Shown: piece by piece, positions 23,271-37,200 of the stretch
Position numbering within the stretch: position 1 is the stretch's first letter
Layout of the letters: the number at the start of each line of letters is the position of its first letter
Assembly: GCA_963082875.1 (NCBI GenBank)
Contig: OY720100.1
Span: 4,898,001-4,962,000 of the forward strand
Direction of reading: 5' to 3'
Length of the DNA stretch: 64,000 nt
Source of the DNA: Corella eumyota
Lineage: Eukaryota > Chordata > Ascidiacea > Phlebobranchia > Corellidae
Notes under the pieces: generated by a model
What the model saw: the letters and a program-made list of their open reading frames with translations, nothing else
Told to the model about the DNA's origin: nothing
The model's database searches: none
Position numbers and translations under genes: made by a program

Positions 23271-24602
23271 GACTTTGACACTTTCAACGATGTAAAATTT
23301 AAACGTAAAATCAATATCACGTACCTTATTCTTAAAAACAACCGCACTTTTGAAATCTACTGTAAAAATACAAAATATTCATAAAATATTGAAGTTACGA
23401 ATTTACGTATATCGATTTAGACATAGCAACATTTATATTTTGACCTGTTCTTCTGGACAATTAATATAAATATTTGACAAATATGGCTGTCCATAATAAG
23501 CGACAATCAATAAAATTTATTGTTCTGACGTCACAAGGTATTGATTTTACCGCGATATGCCACTATAGATACAAATTAATAATAACCTGCGAAATATATA
23601 CTCAGAAGGCCATAGTAAGATTTTTGGACCTTTTAATATTTATAAAAAAAATTTTTAATGCTAATTTCACAAACTTTAATCAGTAAAAAAGTCAACCTTT
23701 TGACCTACGCTATCTTACTATATATTTTAAAACTGAATTCATTTACGAAGCTATAGTTTAACAAATCGTATGTGTATATATATAAGTTTAATTTAACTTT
23801 TTACCTATATATAATTATTAACAAATAACGTTGTTTTCTTTAAATGTTTATTTGCTAAATTTCTTTTTTATACTGTATACTAATAATGCTTATGATGAAC
23901 GCTGTTACACGTCCTTCTTTCTCTTACATTAGGTAAGCTTAATTAAACTCTAAACATACGTTTTTAAACTCAAGCCTTTTTTCCAGCTTGTTTTGTCGTT
24001 TATTTCAATTAACCTTATGACGCGTACGAGCAATCAAATATTTATTCGAAGTAAATATTAAAGCTACCGGGTAGCAAAACTAAGCATCAACAAAATAAAA
24101 CCATAATAAATGAGCTTGTTGAATAAAGCAAGCAACCTTCAATTAATCTAAGAGTAAACTACTTGGCAAAGTCAACTCCTGTATATGACTTAAAGCTTAA
24201 AATTCAGCTATGTGAAATCTACCCTTTCTACGTTTAGTTCTATAAATAAAAATTGTGGATTTATTTGCTTATTACAAACATTGTTGTAATAACTAATTGG
24301 TATTTAATGTTCTTTGATGTGTTTGATGCCATATTATTTAGTATAATTACAGCAATTATAACAATGTTAAAAGGGCATCAAAATTTAGTACAATTTTATT
24401 TAATTTTAGCTTTTTAACCAAAAAAAACCTTTAATAACAATAACTTTGTAGTTTCTCTGAACCAAATTTTTAATTACCCCTAACAAATTTAAAATTCAAA
24501 ATATATATATATATTTATTACCTTTACATTGAAAAGGTTAAAATAATTAGCAAATAAAAAATATATCTTTATCAGCCAAGCCTATATTTTTTATTGTAAC
24601 AG
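23271..24602. other. Intergenic region with one CRE-like site
   Basis: Holds the upstream region of the minus-strand gene ending at 23270. TGACGTCA occurs at 23526-23533, within a 70-codon ORF (23474-23686) that has no family resemblance. Its first part could be an exon (a CAAG/GTATTG donor at 23537), but no downstream exon in matching frame was found. The rest is AT-rich with no feature. Confidence 0.4.
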
Positions 24603-25346
24603 TATCAAAAATCAAACACCTAATGACAATATTATGGTCAACGAATATTTGTCGTTGGATCAAGTTCGTTTACATTTAATATTACACTGTCTGGCAAAAT
24701 GCATTAAAACAGATCAATTAATTTCGAAAGGTCCTTCAACGACCACAAAATACATACAGTTATGTTGCGGTAAAGGTATTAACATCACATTTAGTTTGTG
24801 ATATTTACTGAATACATTAACATATTTAGGATTGATTTGTGATAACATAACAGGAAACTATATTGATGTTAATTGTAAGTACAAAGAATATGCTTGTTCT
24901 ATAAGTTAAACAATTTTTCAAAGAATTTGCTTCGAGAAACAACATTTAAGATTATAAGAAAATTATGTCAATATATGTTTAATATATATTTAAGAATATA
25001 GGCATTAGAATGTTTGCTTTAAACCTTATTAAAACTACATTTATCAACAACTTTTCACTATATTTAGAAACGAAACTCACAAACGAAGGGGTCATTAGCC
25101 TTCAGCCTGCTGCGAGAAATAAAAAATAAACTTAAAAATGCCCACAACAGCCTTGGAATGATTACCAGCGGTTTGGGCGTTAATCATGCAAACAAACTAT
25201 TCCTGTTTTTTCTTCAAGGATCACGAAAACACTTCAGTTATATTTCGAGTGCTGTTCGTTACAAATACTCAACACAACAGGGTATGTCAATAATTTTGTC
25301 AAAGTACACAACAAAAAGTTTGCAATTGCATTATTACGAGAAGTGA
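24603..25346 (+). CDS. Orphan exon-like segments of an unrecognised gene
   Basis: Three coding-like pieces follow each other: 24603-24775 (ATG at 24634; SLDQVRLHLILHCLAKC..), 24830-24874 (GLICDNITGNYIDVN) and 25068-25346 (SLAFSLLREIKNKLKNAHN.., then GSRKHFSYISSAVRYK). Each has acceptable AG and/or GT borders. The first two join in phase. Joining the second to the third gives an immediate stop, whereas the third piece is open in another frame. So either an exon between them was missed, or the short 62-residue form is real, or the gene is decaying. I do not recognise the protein. Base composition is less AT-rich than the flanks, which supports coding origin. Confidence 0.35.
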
Positions 25347-25672
25347 AGTGTTTGTCATGTACACCTACAGCTAACAGCCTAATCTTACTTAAACTTTGGA
25401 AATGTCACGTAAATGCACGTTATAATAGGGTGTGTCTAATATCTGCAGTTAAAGGTTAATTTAATGCTTGTGCTATTGCGAAATCCGATCTCTTTCAAGA
25501 ACAATATATATCTTTATATTTTTGTATGGAAATTATTTGTTCAAATCATAATATTTAAAATTTAAACCAAAATGACTAATTAAATATTTAAACTAGAATT
25601 ATAAATGCAAAGTTTACAAAAATTAATTATTTAATGAAGAAAAGGGGGTATACAAATCTATTTTGAGGTATT
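25347..25672. other. Intergenic, between convergent genes
   Basis: 3' flank of kynureninase. Nothing recognisable. Confidence 0.4.
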
Positions 25673-27881
25673 TCATGGCACGACGTTTGTAGATTGATCC
25701 ATTTTAGACAAAACGTCACGAAGAATATTAATAAACCTGTAAACGTCTTCAAACGTGTTGTATATAGGCGCAGGTGAAACCCTTAACACATCTGGAGAAC
25801 TTACATCATTTAAAACTCCATTTTTATGCAATTCATCACTTATCTATAACAAAAAAATACTCAATACTATAAAAATTGATTTTGCTAGCGAATATTACAA
25901 AAAGTTTGTTTTTAAATTATCTTGTTTATTTTGTAACAGTTTGTTTAAAACCTTGTGCACTGATACGTTGCTTTTAAGTGAAAACTGACATCCTCTTTGC
26001 TTGAAATCAGAAGGAGTAACAATCCTGATATAAGGCTTGTCGCTATCGGTTTCAGACAAATAATGTTTCAACAAACACTCCAAATATCTAAAAATAGTAT
26101 AAAGTTAAACTTTAAGTGTCAGCATATGATACAAAGGTTATATTTTTTAAGTAAAATACCATACCCAGTTAGTAGGAAGCTTTTTTCTCGTAGTTTTCTC
26201 ATATTTGTTTGCTTAAACACATCAAGACTTGCTTTCAAAGGGGCTATTAGTAAAGGTGGAGGTGTAGTAATCATATATCCAGCAATACCTTCATTTGGAT
26301 GTTCTTCAACGCTCATAGACAATTTTGGTTTGATTTTTTGACCCCACCAACCTAAAGTTTTTTTTGGAAATTTTCTTTTTTTAACAACTTTAATGTTTTT
26401 TTATTTTTGATCGATTTAAAAAAAAATAATAAAAGACAGATTTTTTGGGTACCTAACAACTTCGGAGGTTGATTTTTCTTGTTTCTATGAATAAATGCGC
26501 CACCTATCGAGCCGCATGCCGCCATGACGTATTTGTAGTTGCACCAGTACGCAAAGTCAACATTCCAGTCGTGCAAATAAATTTCAGCGTTGCCAATTGC
26601 GTGAGCTAAATCAATCCCGACCTACGATAAAACAAGTGTAAATTTTATCGAAACAAAAAATATTTGGAAACCCTGAAATAACGTGAAAATTAATTTTTAA
26701 CAACATTTTTAACGACAAAAATGCTTATAAAATTTTCCACTTTTTAAGCTTTTGACTAGTTCATGCCTTATAAGGTAAATATTTACCAAACAGCCTTTTT
26801 TGTGAGCGGTCTTGGTAATAGTTTCCATGTCGAATAACTGCCCGGTATAAAAATGAACGCTTGGCAACAACACCAATGCAATTTGGTCACCTTCCTTTTC
26901 GATTAACTCTAATATATCATCCATTCTCCAAGTATCTTCACCCTGTTACAGCCATTAATTACAAATAACTCAATGTATATCAATATTTTAGCCTACTGGT
27001 AATGTATTTAATTGAATAGCCCAGTATAGTAAAATTTTATATCACAACACAGACCTCTCTAGGTCTAACAATCAACATGCATTCATCTGGGTCCAATCCC
27101 TTAAGTTTTATTTGGGACCTAATTGCAAGATGATCGGATGGAAAAGCATGCTCTTCGACTAAAACCTTGTTTCTTGAAGCAGTGGGTTCATAGAAAGAAG
27201 CCAGTAAGAGATGGATATTGACGGTTAAGCCGTTCATAACTGCAACCTAAATTTAAAAACCCTGGTAAACAAATAAAGGTATGTATATTTGTTTAAAATT
27301 GCATGAGAATTCTGGATCTTACCTCGTCTTTAAAAGCACCGACAATTTTACTCATTTCCTTGCAAATATCTTGATCACATTCAGATGCAGGCATGGATCC
27401 ACTAAAACGGCTTTCGTTGCCAAGGCATTCCCAATCGTTCAAAACCTTAGTTTTAATGTAAGTTTAAAGTGTGTGTTAAATTTATTTATCAACTTATTAA
27501 AACACATTTAATATAAACCTTACTTGTTTTATTATTTCCCCAGTATTTTTCGGTTGCAAACCTAATCCATGATTGCTGAACGGTATGCAGTCACCTTCTT
27601 TATTGGTAGCTTAAAATAAACATGGTTATACCAATAAATTAACATGCTAGCAATTGGTTCTTGGTAAGGCATCTAAAATAATAATTTTGTTATATATTAA
27701 ATGCACCTCTTATATAAGATTTCTTTTTCGGAATTAGAAATTGACTTCTCAACGACTTTAGTTCATCATGTTTGTCTAAATATTCTTGAAAGGCTTTGTC
27801 TGTTAATTGTAATTGAATATCCTTAGCCAATTTGCTTACAACCTCACAAGGTTTTGCATTTCCATATTTAAATTCTTCCAT
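25673..27881 (-). CDS. KYNU: Kynureninase
   Basis: Nine exons on the minus strand in perfect phase: 27881-27707, 27609-27524, 27445-27323, 27246-27055, 26942-26787, 26621-26453, 26351-26165, 26087-25952, 25843-25673; 464 residues, matching human KYNU (465). The family parts appear in order: [51 protein letters not shown], the PLP-lysine segment [34 protein letters not shown] and [10 protein letters not shown]. It cleaves kynurenine and 3-hydroxykynurenine to anthranilate or 3-hydroxyanthranilate plus alanine in the cytosolic tryptophan pathway. The next gene, on the other strand, starts 592 bp upstream, so a shared promoter region is possible. No breaks were seen. Confidence 0.95.
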
Positions 27882-28473
27882 ATTTACTGTATAGCAAAAA
27901 AATTAAAGGTTATTGAACAAATTTTGTTAAACAAAATTTCTATAGTAGACTTGCGGTATTATACCACGTTGCCTTTGCTTACTATGTAAACAGACTCTGC
28001 ATATGTAATGTCTAAACTGGTATCCGGCTAAAAAAACACCAAATTAATGATTGTGAATTTACGAACAATTTACATGAATCTCAAAAAAACATAATGCAAA
28101 AACATTTTTAATAGTAAATTATTCGATTCGTTTTTAAATAAAACGTTTATTATTTTTGGCTGATCTTACAATTTGATTTTCTATATATTCAACATCTACC
28201 TTTAAATACATTAATATAAAAACCATTGTTTTAAAACTAAAACATAGTCTAGTTGTTATACACTTTACTTTGCCTTAAAATTTGTTAATATTTACCAAAA
28301 ACGCATTATTTATTTAAGTCAATACAAAACAAACAACTAAGATTGACACTAGCACAAATTTATACCGGCTAACAACATGCCAAGCCTTAGCTTACGAATA
28401 TACTGTAAAAAAATAGATGAAATAGTAACAATAAAAAAAACATATTATTTTACTTTGTAGTTAAAGTTGCCTT
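27882..28473. other. Divergent upstream region of kynureninase and the GH31 gene
   Basis: Short region between two start codons on opposite strands. A TATACAG acceptor-like end lies directly before the kynureninase ATG, so its 5' leader may include an upstream untranslated exon. No clear core promoter elements. Confidence 0.4.
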
Positions 28474-30869
28474 ATGAATAAGTTAGGTTTAGTTTTAGCG
28501 CTTTTAGGCCTAACTGTGATTGGCGCTTTGGCAACTCTGTTGACTATTTTGTTGCCATCGCCTTTAAACGACCAAGAAAAATACGAATATGAAATTTCAA
28601 ACGACGGTGCTATCACGTGGTATGAGGCAGACAGCAAAGTCGAAAAATTAAGAATTCGATCAAATGTTCTGAATCAAACACAAGGGGTGCTAGGGAGTTA
28701 TAACGAGGTGACATCGTCAATTGAAAAGAAGGAAACATCAGGTGACCATGGCGTCAGGGTAAGTTGATAAAATAAACCCAAACAGATTAAACAAAAAGAA
28801 ATGTTTTGCTATTATTGCGTCATAGTGCTGGGAAATCACGACATCAAGTCGGCAAGAATCTAGCGTCGAAGTAACTGATTGTTTGTCCATGAGCACAGCC
28901 GACGAAAAAAACGTATATTGGTATGGAGGTGCAGAAATGATAAACCAAAAATGGCCGATCAACAACATTCGCAACCACTGGGGGGCACCATTTTTAAGTT
29001 CAGACCTGCCAGGTCGCTACGGCAACGTGTTGGAACGATATTATCTGTCCTCGAAGGGCGCAGGGGTTTTTGTACGTAGCGATGTTCCTTTATATGTTGG
29101 CATGTTCCCGAACAAAGAAATTTGTTTATCTGCAAAACAGGAACCGGCACCGGTTATAGGTGCTGGTTATTTAAAGAATAACGAGGTAGTTTTCAATAAT
29201 TTTTTTGTGTTGTTAAAAATCTTCTGATTGAACTTTTCTTAATAGATAATGTTGTAGAATACTGTTTATTTCACAACCACCAAAACGCCCTTGTATTTTA
29301 TTTTTGCGTGAATTTATGAAGTTTCTTCTGCAATTGTAAAAATGTATATATATAACATACATCTTCAGGTGCCTGATTTGACATTAAGCTACGTTGTTTG
29401 CATTAGTGAAGGTCCCAAATCGACCCACCAGGAAATTACTCACCCAATAAATGGGTACATCGAAAGACCTACAGATTTACCCGACCTAAATATGATGAAA
29501 GATCCAATATGGTCAACATGGGCAAGGTTGAATTAAAAAGGTTTTTCAAGTCTCTATTTGTTAGTTTAAACTTCATTTTTTTAAGATATAAATCGTCCAT
29601 AAACCAGTCGATAATTCAAGAATTTGCAGAAGAGATTCTAGCTCATAATTTTACCAACAGCCAACTTGAGATAGATGATGGGTACGAAGAATTTTACGGA
29701 GATTATAGTTTTGATGAAGACAAGTTTCCCGATGCTAAAGGAATGATAAAAAATCTAAACGATAAGGTAATAATAAACCTTACATTTTGTTTAACAATAT
29801 TGAATAAACATTTTTTTTGTTTAAGGGTTTTCGTGTAACGACTTGGGTAACGCCCTTTGTCAACCTTGATTCAAAGCATTACAGAGAAGGAAGAAATAAT
29901 AATTATTTCGTACAAGAAAGTGATGGCAACCCTGGTATCATAAGATGGTGGAATGGTCGTGGTTCCATAATCGATTTTACCAATAAAAACGCTGCAACAT
30001 GGTTCGAAAAAATTCTGAATAACGTTAAAGAAACATATGGTCTGGACTCCTATAAATTTGATGCTGGCGAAGTTTCGTACCTACCCAAACCCGGGCTAAA
30101 CTACACAGCAATACGAATTTCGAATCCTAGCGAGTACACTAAGTTGTACACTGACACAGCCTTCAAAATTGGTGGGAAAATGATGGAAATGAGGGCGTCG
30201 TGGAAAACCCAAAATGGTGCATTTTATATGAGAATAATGGACAAGGGTTCTAGCTGGGAAGCTGCCAGGGGATTTAAAACAGTAATACCAACTGTGCTTA
30301 CTTTCAGTATATTAGGCTACGCTTTTATTCTACCAGATATGATTGGAGGTAACACTTATGTTTTTGGAATACAAAATGATAACAGGCCCGAACGGGAATT
30401 ATATATTCGCTGGATTGAGTTGTCCGCTTTTTTGCCTGCAATGCAATTCTCAATTTGTCCTTGGCAATATGATGCGGAAGTAACGGCAATAGCACACAAA
30501 TATGTCAATTTGCATCGAAATGTTATTTACGACGAGTTATTAATTGCCGCTGAAAATTATATCTCGGGCTCGAGCAATCCCATAATTGCACCGATTTGGT
30601 TCGAGTCAGATCAAGACAGTGCGACAATGACTGTGGATGACGAGTTTTTAATAGGAAGCAAATATTTGGTTGCCCCAATAACAAAGAAAGGCGTGAGAGA
30701 ACGAGACATTTATTTGCCAGGAAGTAAGGACGTTCAGTGGAAAGACAAAATGAGATCAGGCTGTGAAAATGGTGGTGATAATAATTGCGTAGTGTCTGGC
30801 GGTACATTGATTAAATCTTATCAAATCGAACTTGATGAAATTTCGTGGTGGGAAAAAATAAAAAAGTAA
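28474..30869 (+). CDS. MYORG-like family GH31 glycosidase, type II membrane protein
   Basis: Five exons: 28474-28758, 28826-29185, 29369-29526, 29586-29766, 29826-30869; 675 residues. Residues about 4-28 form one hydrophobic segment (LGLVLALLGLTVIGALATLL), the single N-terminal anchor of this subfamily. GH31 landmarks follow: YWYGGAEMINQKWPI, DPIWSTWARYK, LEIDDGYEEFYGDY, the nucleophile segment YKFDAGEVSYLP, RIMDKGSSWEAARGF around the expected acid/base region, and ILPDMIGGNTY. These match MYORG (KIAA1161), an ER/Golgi-lumen enzyme reported as an alpha-galactosidase, more than sucrase or acid glucosidase; substrate here is inferred. Catalytic residues look intact. An AATAAA at 30891 is a likely polyadenylation signal. 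Confidence 0.9.
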
Positions 30870-33800
30870 ACAGTGTTAGGCTCTTTGATGAATAAATTTA
30901 TAGTTAATTAAACTTTTTAATGTCGTATAATATATGCGAAACAATTTAACTGCTCTTCGTTTTACCCAATTCGTAATAAATAGTAACTGAAACAGAGCAT
31001 GTTAAATGACCTACATAAAAGTATTGTCGCTACATTCTTGTGCGAAGTAAAACATTCGAGTTTAACAATGGAATCTACTGGTTAACCAAATACAATAACA
31101 AATCATACGTTAAGTGTTGTTTAACTTTCGGCATAAAATAAACAGAGAAAATGGGTTATGGAACATTTTGTCTTGTGGGCGTTCAACATTCTTTGCTATA
31201 AGCGTGACGTACCACGAAAAAGGCGCAGTGAAGCGTATTACAATTATTAAAACCGCGACCCGGTAAATAGTAACTAGCAATTTATGAATTAGTTGACTTC
31301 TATTGATCCGCGCGTAAGGTTCGGTTAATATTATTGTTAAACTATAAGTAAGTAACGTAACCGTAATTGGCAGCCTATCAAAAATACTTACAGTAGGTAT
31401 TGTTAGACTTCTAGTACAAAAATAAACGCGAGCCTAACTCTGCACCGCTAGAATACTAGTTTATAGACTGTCTGACATAGCTACTAAAACTAGGTTTGCC
31501 TTTTAAAGTAAATAACGATAAAGTTAAATCCTTGTTTTGTTAATTTAGCTGAATAGTTTAAAATTGATTGCCAGTTATTATATTTATGCGTTATCAAGAT
31601 AATTCCGCAAACAGTTAAAACAATAAAACTGATAATGGTCTGATGGTGTAATATTTAATATTTGTTAGTCAATTGTCCATTTTGATCGTCAACTAAATCA
31701 CGTTTTAGGCATTTGTTCTATTGTTTATAATCAACTGGGATTCACATTGATTGTCTTTAACAATCTGCTAATCTGACAATAATAGGCCATTATCTTTTCA
31801 TTTAACTGTTTATCTGTTTGTTATTATAATACCAATTGTAATTTAAGACTTCTAGGTAAAATTAGAAATTAAGATAGCAGACTATATAAAAGGTTAAACT
31901 ATAGTTATTCTGTTAAAATATTGTCAACTTGGTATTTATAAACAATCTTTTGTTCATGATAGAGACATGGTTTAAGTTGTTTAAATTTTACATCAAAATA
32001 AATGACATCATCTTTCAATCCAGAACAAAAACAACAACAAAAAGTGGATTAATTTGGTAGATTTACTGATTTAAAAGGTTAGTATTTTGTAAATAAACCA
32101 AGATTTTTCAACTAAGTTATACAACTTTTGAACCAATTATTTTATAAATAACCAAGTAATATACAAAGAAATGTTTTTCTAGTTATAAACCGCTAGATAT
32201 GTATATACACAATTAACAAATATAGTTAAAACATGTTTTATAAACCAAAAATATATAATTGTTAAATAAATCATTATATGTATATACCAAACTTCTACTC
32301 AATTAGTTAGACCAAATAAAAAAATTAAGGAATTTTAAGTTTGTTAGTTGTTATTATATAAGTTAAATTATTGATGAAAAACATGTTACTATTTTAAATA
32401 AAATATTACAATATAAAAAATGGCAATATGTTATAATATACCAACAAAATTTAGAATTTAAATTAATTTCTAATCTTTAATGTTATTATTTTAAAAAGAG
32501 TGTATAAAACACATGTTTATTAGCCAATGCTTAACCCAAATTAATACATACATTGATATAATTCATAGAATTTAGTATATATACAACCTTTAGACTAGAT
32601 TTACCATTCAATTTCAATCAGGAAACTTATGTGTTATGTAAATTTGTTAAAAAGGAAATGAAGGCCATTCATGTAAAAAAATCCAAAATAAAATGACTGA
32701 AAATTTTTTTAAATTAACAAATTTAACTCAATTTTTTTCAAATCGAAATACACAATTTTTGAACAACAAAAATTGTATATATGTCAGTATTTTATAAAGT
32801 ATTTTTTTCTACAAATATTTTAACATAATATATAAATGTATACACAATTTAACATAAGTAAATGTAATACCCATACAACTACAATGTTTAAAATCTTTTT
32901 AAACATGAATTTGGAATTTAATTTATCTTGGTAATTACATCATACATAACAAGTACCTAATTTACGAACTGCCAGTTTAACTGTAAGCAGTAATGTTTTC
33001 TTTCGCTTCCTGTTATCGCATTAAAGCCAATATAGTCGAGGTATGCTTTACGTCACTCTAAATTTCCCCCACTAGACATAATGCCAGCATATTAATAATA
33101 AATTCTGCACTGACTTGCCATTTTTTAAATGCTTTCCAACGCAAGTTACTAAATAAATTAAACAGTAAATTATACATTATCATTTTGTTTTGAAAATTAT
33201 AGCTAAAATGCCATATATAAATAATGGAACGTTACATACTATTTGTACCTTACTTACTTCATATTAAACTGCTACTAGCACCGTACAATACAACCACCAC
33301 GACTGTGTTTTAGATTGCCCTTGTGTTTTTTTTCTAAATTCCAACATTCCTACACGCATTTTAACTTTTGCGATTCGCCGCTGTATATCCAAATAAGGTT
33401 GAAAAGTGCGCAAAGGCTACAGCGTTGAGGTTTCTCGTAAAATTCTTAAGTTTTTAGGTTTGGCGATCGCTATTTTTTTATCAAAGCTTTTTCTTATAAA
33501 ACCTGGCGGGTAAAAGCAGCTTTTAGATTGTGTTATTGGTCTGTGAACATCCAATTGCAAGTTAAACGCAGCTAAATAAGTATAATAAAAGTAAAAGCAT
33601 GCTTCAAATAGATTACTAAAAAATAGTAGTTTTATTCCAATTTACACAATAAAAAGTATTAGATTTAGCATAACATTATTTTATCAGCATATACAACAAA
33701 ATTTATTGGAGATAAAATTATTGTGGTTTTAAGAATTTCAGTGAAAAGGTTTTTACATCTTGATAAATAAAGTGGTTACTTGCCTAAGGATATAAAAACC

Positions 33801-33905
33801 GTCTTAGCTAGGCCTACGTTAAAATAGATTTTTAAATTTAGTATTTAGTAGCACATTGTCTTCAGTAAAAAGTATTTTTTAATAATCCATTGCTTTATTA
33901 AAATT

Positions 33906-33950
33906 AAATAAACAGATTTTAAATAAACAGATTTTAAATAAACAGATTTT
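33906..33950. repeat. 15-bp tandem repeat, three exact copies
   Basis: AAATAAACAGATTTT is repeated three times without change, so it is young or unstable. Confidence 0.9.
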
Positions 33951-34070
33951 TTAAAATCCTAAAATTACTAATTTAAGTTGCAGTTACTTACTTTTAAAAT
34001 AAAAGACCAATGTTTTAGACATAAACTAAAGACCTATATTTACTGTGAGAGACATGCACCATTGAGTAGG

Positions 34071-34078
34071 TGACGTCA
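34071..34078. promoter_or_regulatory. CRE-like site upstream of LIMS exon 1a
   Basis: TGACGTCA, 163 bp before the ATG of the first candidate LIMS exon. CREB/ATF binding is inferred from the consensus only. Confidence 0.3.
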
Positions 34079-34240
34079 AGAAACAAAAGTTTGGGCTAAA
34101 TTGTAAAGGCACAAGTTAGAAGTTTGCAGTTTTAGACAGTTTCCTTATTTACTTACTGTCTACGAAGTACATTGCATTAACTTAATAAGGCATTTTTCTA
34201 TAGATTTTATTATAGTTAAAACTTGAAATCTTAAACAAAA

Positions 34241-37200
34241 ATGTCTAGTAGTGTAACAAATGGTCATGATAATTCTGTAGTTTTGGATATACGGCATGTT
34301 AAAGACCCAGGTACAGTTGTACCAGCCGAAAAATATGAATTCGACCAAGAACAGTTAAAGCAGAGCACGAAGCCTGACAACGAAGCTAGTTCGCATGCAA
34401 TTCGACATGTTAACTCGGTTCAGCACGTCATGCCAAGGTACATCTAAGGTCCAACAAATTAAGTTATTAAAGGTTTATCAACTAGATACTACAAACAAAA
34501 CAAATGTAAAATTCAAAAAAAAAAATTGTATTAAATATTTAAAAAAAAAAACTTTTTAAAAATATGTTAATCACTGTAGGTGATATATTTCAACGAAAAT
34601 ACGCTTTTGGCTGATTTGGGAGTTCCATTTTATAAATTATTAGTTTTTATTGATTATATCCGAACCTTATATAGGCGCGTCGCTCTTTTGCTAACCGCAA
34701 GCTGTCGATAGAGATCAATACAAAAAACGCTTTAGGGCCTTATATGGATTTAAATATTTTTTAATAAAACAGTACACATAGTTTTAAATTATAAAACACA
34801 CATTTACTTTATTATATTAATTAAACAAAGGCGATAAAAACTTTTTTATACCCTTAAAATAAAAAGAACCCATTGCTCGACTTTATTAAGCTAATATAAC
34901 CGTTTTATTAAAGAAAATTTTACGCACTTTTCTTTATTTTTTTTATCTAAGCACGTTTTTTTGTTATAGATACTAAATCAACTTTTAATTTTGCTGTCTT
35001 TCATCTTAATACTCTTTAGAAATTCGAGCTATGTAAATACATGACTTACTGCGAACTTCAATATTTGATCTTTACAAATAAAGGACCACGTTCACTTTGT
35101 TAGAGTAATGTAGTCACTTGGGATATACATTCATTGTTATAAGTGCCTACACCGCTTCATGTTGTATGTATGTATGTTGTTACTCTTAAAATTTACGAGA
35201 GTTTAAATGACAATTAGAGGTTGACATTTATTTTTGTTACAGTATTTAACAGAAGTGGTGTAGTTGTGTCGATATGATGCGGTATCTAGTTAAAAGAAAA
35301 GCTATTACAACAGAGATAGATAAACAATGCCAGTCACCAATTTACTTTTAAGTTAATTAAACTTAAATTGAACAATTGGATAACAAAGAATGAATTGTCT
35401 GTTTTTTTGGTATTGATAACCAATTATCCTTACTATTGTGTACCCAATAAAGCAAACTTGTTGTCCTAACAATTACTATATTAAACGAAATAGTAGAATC
35501 GAGTGACCATCTCATCGCGGTAGAAGTGTTATTATGTTTGTTTAGTGTTAAGAAATCACTACGCTTGGCGCGCTTTCCTTTTTTTACTAAATACCTAACC
35601 GTTACTTGGGCATGACAACGTAGGTATACTACAGCTCAAAGATAAGAAATTTGTTTGTACGCTAAAATAACTGAAGTTTAAATTAGCTGCTTTTAGAAAA
35701 CATACACAAATGTATAAAAAGCTTTATAATTATTTAGACCCACAGCGTTAGAGAAGGTTTTAGTAAAAATACGTTGTAGAAAGATAAAGGATTATGATTT
35801 CTAACGTTTGCCAATTGTAATAGTATTTTTAATATCTATAATTAAGGCTATTTTTTAAGTAAGGTTATGTTAATCTATATTTTATCATTTTTTGAGGCGC
35901 TTTTTGCTCTAGGGCATACGAGTTTTGTATTTACCGCATTAGATAACCATCTATCATAGGTTAATCAGATTGCTAACTTACAGTTATTAGCAAAACATCT
36001 TAACCTTTTAAAAGCGCAAACATTGTATTTAAAGATATATTATTCAAATAGTTTGGGTTTTGTTAAATGTACGCAGCAATTTGAGTTAATGTGCGACGAA
36101 AAATTTAGTGCAATGTGCATTGAAATTTATTGATGCGAGTAGTTAGCTTAGCAGACTATCGCATCTATATGCGAAAAGTTTAAAACCGCCAAATATCTAC
36201 AAATACCAGTTCTATGTTTTAAATTTACAAGCTCTGACTTTAGAAGCAGGCCTAGAATGTTTTAATAGATCATTATACCTTTAATAATTAATGAGTTTAG
36301 GCAAATAGATTTGCATTTAAAGTTAACACGTCAATTTTCGTTTTATTAAACATTAATACAAATTTGTAGTGAAATTTACATACATTTATATATAGAAGTG
36401 GGGACTAATAATAGGCACTTTAAAATAGCTGAACTGTTTTTACCAATTTGCTATTGACTTTTATATGATTTTGAGTAATTTATGATGCCAATTACCGGCG
36501 GTTGTTAACCTTCACCAATTAGCCTAGCCTAAAGTTTTTTTTTATTATCATTTGATGTTTAGCATTTCTACTTCCTGTATAATTCAGTTAAATTGGGCGT
36601 GTTTTTAAATTTTAACCAATTATTTAATTGACTGAAGATTCTATGTAATTATAACATACTTCAATATATTAAGAATTTTTAAATAAATGTTATTTGTAAG
36701 TTAAATCAAGTAGTATGTCAAACAAAGCCCATTTAAAAAGTTTCGAGTTAAGCGATTCTAACTTATTTAGAAGAAGAAAAGAATTAGACAAAGATTTTTA
36801 TCCAAATGGAAGGTATATTTGGTGTAACAAAAAAATCCTGTTTTATGTATGACAATCTGAATATTAAAAATTTAAGAATGTAATAAATGTCTCACAGTAA
36901 AATGTAGGTCAAGTAAGTAAAACAGATCATTTGTGCTAATTGCAAACTATACAATTTAAATAAACCACTTGCTATTTATTCAAACAATGTATATTAATAA
37001 GTATAACTTTAAAACAATTAGCTATAGGTTTAGCAAAATACAATTACTAAAAAACAAACTAAAATAATGTTTTTTAATATGCAAAAAAACTCAAATATAA
37101 ATGTCTAAATATATATACAAATTGATATTAATAATCTATCAATTATGTAGTACTGATTTAAAACGGAAAAAAAATTAAAAGAAAGTGCTGCTTTAAATGT

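Larger units (their letters stand above)
30870..34240. other. Long intergenic region upstream of LIMS
   Basis: About 3.4 kb, AT-rich, no ORF of note. It has an exact 15-bp triple repeat at 33906-33950 and a CRE-like TGACGTCA at 34071. Parts near 31150-31470 and 33000-33500 are richer in GC and could be regulatory, but no specific element is recognised. Confidence 0.4.

Noticed and set aside
29817-30869. The 350-codon ORF as a separate glycosidase gene
   Set aside because: It is the last exon of the GH31 gene; the acceptor at 29825 and phase join it to four earlier exons.
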